From positions 1 through 9,663 of the forward strand of contig DQOE01000276.1 of assembly GCA_015658765.1 (NCBI GenBank): a stretch of DNA of 9,663 bases, read 5' to 3'. Every line of letters starts with the position of its first letter. The stretch's first letter is position 1. This document shows, piece by piece, positions 7,073 to 9,663 of the stretch. The notes beneath the pieces are model-generated. The model searched no databases, was not told the DNA's origin, and was given only the letters and a program-made list of their open reading frames with translations. Source of the DNA: Verrucomicrobiota bacterium. Lineage in GTDB: Bacteria; Verrucomicrobiota; Verrucomicrobiia; Limisphaerales; UBA1096. Position numbers and translations under genes: made by a program.

Positions 7073-7777
7073 ATGAAAAAAGTGGCGCGAACAGAAATCC
7101 CCCGCAAGGCGGTTTACCGGCTGTCGGTTTATCTGCGCTGCCTGCATCGGTTGTTGAACAACAGCATTCACACCGTGTCCAGCGAGGTGTTGGCCAAGGC
7201 GGCCGGTGTGAAGTCCACCCAGTTGCGGAAGGATCTCACGTACTTCGGGCAGTTCGGCACGCGCGGACTGGGTTACGATGTGGAGCAATTGATCGAGATG
7301 ATCACGAAACGGCTCGGCACAAAGAGCCTTCAGCCGGTGGTGATCGTGGGGGTGGGCAACCTTGGCCGGGCGCTGCTCAGCTATCGCGGCTTCGAGCGGG
7401 AGGGGTTCGGGATCATCGGCGCGTTTGATATTCAGCCGGGGCGGTATTTATTGGAAGAGACATCGATTGACGAGCAACCGGCGAAGACCGCGGGCAAGGT
7501 GAAATTGTCCGAGTGGCTCAAGGCGGAAAAAATCCAGGTTCAAGTGAGGCCGATGGAGGAGTTGCCAAAAGTGATCGCCGATCACGTGGTCAAGCTGGCG
7601 ATCCTGTGTGTGCCCCCAACCGCCGCGCAGGAGGTGGCGAATCAACTGGTCGAGTGCGGCGTGGTGGCGATCCTCAACTTCGCGCCGATCGTGTTGTCGG
7701 TGCCCGACGAGGTGACCGTCAACAACGTCAACCTCGCAATGGAACTCGAGAACCTGAGCTACTTCATCAACGGGTGA
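7073..7777 (+). CDS. rex: Redox-sensing transcriptional repressor Rex
   Basis: A 234-residue homodimeric cytoplasmic repressor that binds DNA when NAD+ dominates and releases it when NADH rises, controlling respiratory and fermentative genes. The N-terminal winged-helix domain (about 8-80) contains IPRKAVYRLSVYLRCL and the hallmark LRKDLTYFGQFGTRGLGY (51-68). The Rossmann domain follows, with GVGNLG (93-98, GxGxxG) and D119 at the end of the second strand (GAFDIQPG), which favours NAD over NADP. The C-terminal part has LAILCVPPTAAQEVANQL, AILNFAP, and the domain-swap helix MELENLSYFI (223-232). Length is slightly above the ~210-residue norm because of basic residues at the start and a longer segment around 125-160. 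It follows the DUF1549/DUF1553 gene by three bases with no clear own ribosome binding site, so translation is probably coupled. I find no convincing Rex operator in a promoter position here. Confidence 0.96.
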   Translation: MKKVARTEIPRKAVYRLSVYLRCLHRLLNNSIHTVSSEVLAKAAGVKSTQLRKDLTYFGQFGTRGLGYDVEQLIEMITKRLGTKSLQPVVIVGVGNLGRALLSYRGFEREGFGIIGAFDIQPGRYLLEETSIDEQPAKTAGKVKLSEWLKAEKIQVQVRPMEELPKVIADHVVKLAILCVPPTAAQEVANQLVECGVVAILNFAPIVLSVPDEVTVNNVNLAMELENLSYFING

Positions 7778-7789
7778 CGCCTGACGGGA

Positions 7790-8125
7790 ATGTCACTTCA
7801 CTTCCCGGGAAAGTTTGGCTCTGATTTCCTAATCATGCACGGCTGGTTCAGCATTCTCCTGCTTGTGTCGGGTTTCTTAACGGCTCCGCTTTCCCTGTTT
7901 GCCCAATCCCATTTACACGATGGCGCAATCCCGCTGATGAACGCAGCGATGGAAGGGAGCATTGAACAAGCGGAACAGTTGTTGCAGGAGGGGGCGGATC
8001 TGGAGGAGCGCGACGATTTCGGCTGGACGCCCCTCCAAGTGCCGTTAACGGAAGGCTTGGGTGAAAAGCGAATCCCCCTTACGCTGGATTCTCGGCTCCG
8101 TTTTTACCGCCTGCGAGTGGAGTGA
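7790..8125 (+). CDS. Short secreted ankyrin-repeat-like protein, probably truncated
   Basis: A 111-residue product. A hydrophobic signal (about 16-39, MHGWFSILLLVSGFLTAPLSLFAQ) is followed by one recognisable ankyrin unit (about 45-83): DGAIPLMNAAMEGSIEQAEQLL, then GADLEERDDFGWTPLQ, against the consensus DGxTPLHxAAxxGHxEVVKLLLxxGADVNxxDxxGxTPLHxAA. Directly after GWTPLQ the ankyrin pattern stops and an unrelated basic tail (VPLTEGLGEK...RLRFYRLRVE) runs to the stop. Neither of the other two plus frames continues the repeat, so an internal deletion or 3' replacement fits better than a simple frameshift. ATG 7790 gives the longest frame; ATG 7835 starts exactly at a classical signal peptide and may be the true start. 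Neither has a good ribosome binding site. Base composition looks less GC-rich than its neighbours. It may be a gene remnant; if expressed it would be periplasmic. Confidence 0.5.
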   Translation: MSLHFPGKFGSDFLIMHGWFSILLLVSGFLTAPLSLFAQSHLHDGAIPLMNAAMEGSIEQAEQLLQEGADLEERDDFGWTPLQVPLTEGLGEKRIPLTLDSRLRFYRLRVE

Positions 8126-8129
8126 ATAT

Positions 8130-8145
8130 CCGCTTGGCCAAGCGG
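8130..8145. repeat. Iterated palindrome, copy C (intergenic)
   Basis: CCGCTTGGCCAAGCGG occurs five bases after the ankyrin-like stop codon, between convergent genes. As RNA it could form a 6-bp stem with a GGCC loop, but no T-run follows on either strand, so it is not a typical intrinsic terminator. It shares 19 identical bases with copy B. Confidence 0.65.
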
Positions 8146-8180
8146 CGCTTCGTTGAGCGTTCTATCCCGTTGGGATTCTT

Positions 8181-8215
8181 CTCTGCGGTACTCTGCGGCT
8201 CCGCGCCCTCTGCGC
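8181..8215. repeat. Degenerate CTCTGCG repeat cluster
   Basis: CTCTGCGG occurs at 8181-8188 and 8191-8198 and CTCTGCGC at 8208-8215, with CCGCGCC between them. On the minus strand this reads as repeated GCAGAG units just downstream of the aspS stop. The wording resembles the GCAGAG-rich short intergenic repeats I recall from several bacterial phyla; that resemblance is from memory and not checked. Confidence 0.5.
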
Positions 8216-8225
8216 TTAAAAAGCG
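8213..8225 (-). terminator. Small inverted repeat after aspS, possible weak terminator
   Basis: CGCTTAAAAAGCG forms a 5-bp stem with a 3-base loop beginning two bases after the aspS stop codon. The stem is short and no T-run follows it on the minus strand, so it is at best a weak termination element. Confidence 0.2.
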
Positions 8226-8226
8226 G

Positions 8227-9663
8227 CTACTCTGTCGCCTTCGGTTTTTCCTGTTGCGGGGCGCGGAGGTTGATGTGCAGGTCGCGCAGTTGCCGGGGCT
8301 CGGCGGTGCCGGGGGCGTCGCTCATCAGGTCAGCGCCCTTGGCCGTTTTCGGGAAGGCGATCACTTCGCGGATGCTCTCGGCGTTGCAGAGCATGGCGAT
8401 GAGGCGGTCGAAACCCAGCGCGATGCCGCCGTGCGGCGGTGCCCCGAATCGAAACGCCTCAAGCATGTAGCCGAACCGTTCCTGCGCCACGTCGGCCGGG
8501 ATCTGTAGCACGTCCTCGAAGATGGTTTTCTGCAATTCGCGCTGGTGGATACGAATGGAGCCGCCGCCCAGCTCGACGCCGTTAACGACGATGTCGTAAT
8601 GCTGACCGCGAACCGACTTGGGGTCGATGATCAACTTGGGGATGTCCTCCTCCACCGGCGAGGTGAACGGGTGATGGCTGGAGTACCAGCGATCCATCTC
8701 CTTGTCGAACATCAGCAGCGGGAACTCGATGACCCAGAGGAAATTGAACTGGTCGGCCGCGATGCTCATCTTGCCCATCTCGGTTAATTTCTCGGCGCAA
8801 TAGAGGCGGATTTTGCCGAGGATCTCGCAGGCGTTGAGCCACTCGTCGGCGGCGAACAGGATGAGGTCGCCCTCCTCAATGGCGAGTTTCTCCTGCAGCG
8901 CAGCCTTCTCGGCGTCGCTGAAAAACTTGACGATCGGCGACTTCCACTCGCCGTTCTCGACCTTGATGTAGGCGAGGCCCTTTGCGCCAAAGCTCTTGGC
9001 GTAGTCGGTCATCGTCTCCATTTGCCCTTGGGTGACGCAGGCGAACCCCTTGGCGTTTAACGCCTTGACCACGCCGCCCTTGGCCACCGTGCCGCTGAAG
9101 ACCTTGAATTCGCTCGAGGCGAAGTCGTCGGTCATATCGACCAGTTCCATGTCGAAACGGGTGTCCGGCTTGTCGATGCCCCAGCGATTCATCACGTCCT
9201 CAAACGCGACGCGCGGGAACGGTGTGGGGATGTCGATGTCGAGCGCCGTTTTCCAGACGCGCGCGAGCAGTCCCTCGATGAGTGCGTAAATATCTTCGCG
9301 ATCGATGAACGACATTTCGATGTCGATCTGCGTGAACTCCGGCTGGCGGTCGGCGCGCAAATCCTCGTCGCGATAGCAGCGGGCGAGTTGAAAATACTTC
9401 TCCACGCCGGCCACCATGAGGATCTGCTTGTACTGCTGCGGCGACTGGGGCAGGGCGTAAAACTGGCCCGGATGCAGCCGGCTCGGCACGAGGAATTCGC
9501 GGGCGCCCTCCGGCGTGCTCTTGAACAGCGTCGGCGTCTCGATTTCGAGGAAGCCCTGATCCTCCATGAACACGCGCGTCGCGGTGGCCACCCGGCTGCG
9601 AAGGCGCATGTTGTGAATCATCTCCGGTCGGCGCAGGTCGAGGTAACGGTACTTGAGGCGCAG
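8227..9663 (-). CDS. aspS: Aspartyl-tRNA synthetase, 3' part (N-terminus outside window)
   Basis: A class II aminoacyl-tRNA synthetase that charges tRNA-Asp (tRNA-Asn too in non-discriminating forms) in the cytoplasm. The frame stays open to base 9663, giving 478 visible residues beginning LRLKYRYLDLRRPE; the ATG at 9621 is internal. The missing ~130 residues are the N-terminal OB-fold anticodon-binding domain. Visible parts: motif 1 region with ETPTLFKSTPEGAREFLVPS, aspartate/adenylate region ALPQSPQQYKQ, motif 2 RDEDLRADRQPEFTQ (9328-9372), the bacterial GAD insertion domain in the middle, ELGGGSIRIH, and motif 3 GGIALGFDRLIAM with its Arg (8404-8406), then IREVIAFPKT. All catalytic landmarks look intact. 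The extra Gln/Lys-rich tail after LRDLHINL is short and unremarkable. Whether it is discriminating cannot be judged because the deciding anticodon-domain residues are off the window. It is convergent with the ankyrin-like gene. Confidence 0.96.
   Translation of the reverse strand: MRLKYRYLDLRRPEMIHNMRLRSRVATATRVFMEDQGFLEIETPTLFKSTPEGAREFLVPSRLHPGQFYALPQSPQQYKQILMVAGVEKYFQLARCYRDEDLRADRQPEFTQIDIEMSFIDREDIYALIEGLLARVWKTALDIDIPTPFPRVAFEDVMNRWGIDKPDTRFDMELVDMTDDFASSEFKVFSGTVAKGGVVKALNAKGFACVTQGQMETMTDYAKSFGAKGLAYIKVENGEWKSPIVKFFSDAEKAALQEKLAIEEGDLILFAADEWLNACEILGKIRLYCAEKLTEMGKMSIAADQFNFLWVIEFPLLMFDKEMDRWYSSHHPFTSPVEEDIPKLIIDPKSVRGQHYDIVVNGVELGGGSIRIHQRELQKTIFEDVLQIPADVAQERFGYMLEAFRFGAPPHGGIALGFDRLIAMLCNAESIREVIAFPKTAKGADLMSDAPGTAEPRQLRDLHINLRAPQQEKPKATE

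Noticed and set aside
7785..7807. Possible terminator hairpin after rex (CGGGAA and TTCCCG arms)
   Set aside because: The stem is only 6 bp with an 11-base loop, there is no T-run after it, and it overlaps the first codon of the next frame.

Overview
The window is GC-rich bacterial chromosome. It carries a housekeeping tyrosine recombinase (XerD-like), a three-gene ABC-transporter cluster, a small integral membrane protein (DUF4126), a secreted DUF1549/DUF1553 protein, the redox repressor Rex, a short ankyrin-type protein and the 3' part of aspS. DUF1549/DUF1553 proteins are characteristic of the Planctomycetota-Verrucomicrobiota group. Together with the general look of the XerD, Rex and AspS proteins this suggests a member of that superphylum, most likely Verrucomicrobiota. 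That placement is an inference from gene content, not a phylogenetic result. There are no rRNA or tRNA genes, CRISPR arrays, transposases or prophage genes that I can see.

Layout: (1) 1-37 may be the last codons of a plus-strand gene converging on xerD. (2) 65-1015, minus strand: XerD-like recombinase with an intact catalytic set. (3) 1087-4087, plus strand: an exported, membrane-anchored protein of unknown family, then an FtsX/MacB-type permease (1-base stop/start overlap), then a LolD/MacB-type ATPase. The spacing means one operon and probably one machine acting at the inner membrane and periplasm. (4) 4139-7777, plus strand: DUF4126 membrane protein, DUF1549/DUF1553 protein and Rex, separated by 3 bases each, so very likely co-transcribed. 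(5) 7790-8125, plus strand: a signal peptide plus a single ankyrin-like unit with an unrelated tail, probably a decayed or truncated gene. (6) 8126-8226: short intergenic spacer holding a 16-bp palindrome and a degenerate CTCTGCG repeat cluster. (7) 8227-9663, minus strand: aspS without its N-terminal anticodon-binding domain, because the window ends inside the gene.

The points most worth a second look are: the ABC cluster, whose first gene is a membrane-anchored periplasmic protein with a CECGLDR motif instead of a standard MacA-like adaptor; the coupling of Rex to a DUF1549/DUF1553 protein that has no DUF1501 partner; and an exact palindrome, CCGCTTGGCCAAGCGG, that recurs in coding (different reading frames) and non-coding DNA, so selection appears to act on the DNA rather than on a peptide.
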